Of a stretch of DNA of 64,000 nucleotides, positions 63,746 through 64,000 are shown piece after piece; the stretch's first letter is position 1, and every line of letters starts with the position of its first letter. The stretch is from Sulfuritalea sp. (GTDB lineage: Bacteria > Pseudomonadota > Gammaproteobacteria > Burkholderiales > Rhodocyclaceae), in the NCBI GenBank assembly GCA_023229685.1, contig JALNYT010000010.1, positions 51,454 through 115,453 of the forward strand. The letters run 5' to 3'. A model generated the notes under the pieces. The model ran no database searches. It worked only from the letters and a program-made list of their open reading frames with translations, and was not told the origin of the DNA. The position numbers and the translations under genes are program-made.

Positions 63746-63942
63746 ATGATGCTGTGCAGTCAGTATTGACTGTCGCACCAGCGTTGCGCTGACGATTTGT
63801 CGCCAACCGGATCCCTGATCGGTGCGAGTGCTTGGAGATAACTTGCCCTGATCGCGCGAAAAAGCCGCGGGCAGTGACCTGACTGGTTTTATCGGACCAA
63901 TTCGATCTAGAGATTCGTGGCCCCGGTTGTTGAACTGACTTC

Positions 63943-63972
63943 GCAACCCCGGCGGAATTCCGCCGGGGTTGC
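63943..63972. repeat. Perfect 30-base palindrome near the window end
   Basis: Two 15-base arms, GCAACCCCGGCGGAA and its exact complement, meet at a central GAATTC with no loop. It lies about 200 bases after the helicase stop. There is no U-tract, so a terminator is possible but a palindromic repeat element is equally likely. Nothing else is evident between 63746 and 64000. Confidence 0.6.
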
Positions 63973-64000
63973 GTACTGCAAACTCGAATGCGGTCGGACT

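Overview
The window looks like chromosomal DNA of a GC-rich betaproteobacterium, most plausibly a denitrifying Rhodocyclales-type degrader of aromatic compounds. The signs are a phenylphosphate synthase/UbiD operon for anaerobic phenol use under a DmpR/MopR-like sigma-54 activator, two 2-oxoacid:ferredoxin oxidoreductases, NnrS, a B12-dependent acyl-CoA mutase system and a housekeeping dapC-dapD-pilU-dapE-prmB block. This placement is inferred from gene content only. No tRNA, rRNA, CRISPR array or intact insertion sequence was seen.

Layout. 0-3.2 kb: a 5'-truncated molybdopterin-binding/MobA-like fusion overlapping a cysteine desulfurase and a SufU-like protein, then a DUF2889 protein. 3.4-6.5 kb: a membrane Cache/PAS/GGDEF diguanylate cyclase. 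6.5-10.7 kb (minus strand): a 3-hydroxyacyl-CoA dehydrogenase/enoyl-CoA hydratase fusion, a CBS protein and NnrS. 10.7-18.4 kb (minus): an IorB/IorA pair whose IorA is fused to a GltD-like flavoprotein and a polyferredoxin, then a second, single-chain oxidoreductase of the same superfamily. 18.7-35.9 kb (minus): a long catabolic operon, in transcription order GntR regulator, thiolase, acyl-CoA ligase, HyuA, HyuB, acyl-CoA dehydrogenase, mutase B12 subunit, mutase catalytic subunit, three-subunit molybdenum hydroxylase, class III CoA-transferase and a periplasmic binding protein. A MeaB GTPase and an acyl-carrier/GNAT fusion diverge from it. Three copies of a CACAGAGGA-type inverted repeat sit in the gaps of this operon, each just before a start codon.

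38-48 kb (minus): dodecin, MarR, a decayed phosphoesterase, then the phenol operon. In transcription order the operon is ppsA, ppsB, one UbiD-like carboxylase, a Tm-1-like protein, ppsC, UbiX, Nudix, FMN-binding protein. It has a candidate -24/-12 promoter and upstream activator site. 48-64 kb: the phenol-type activator, housekeeping genes (prmB, dapE, pilU, dapD, dapC), several small enzymes, selO, and a UvrD-like helicase preceded by a zinc-ribbon protein.

How it fits together. Phenol would be phosphorylated by PpsABC and carboxylated by the prenylated-FMN UbiD enzyme served by UbiX. The 18.7-37.9 kb cluster encodes a separate CoA-linked pathway of unknown substrate that combines molybdenum hydroxylation, an ATP-dependent HyuAB step, CoA activation, dehydrogenation, B12 rearrangement and thiolysis. 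It is the best candidate here for an undescribed system. An operator-like motif upstream of its regulator recurs upstream of the 6.5 kb dehydrogenase/hydratase gene.
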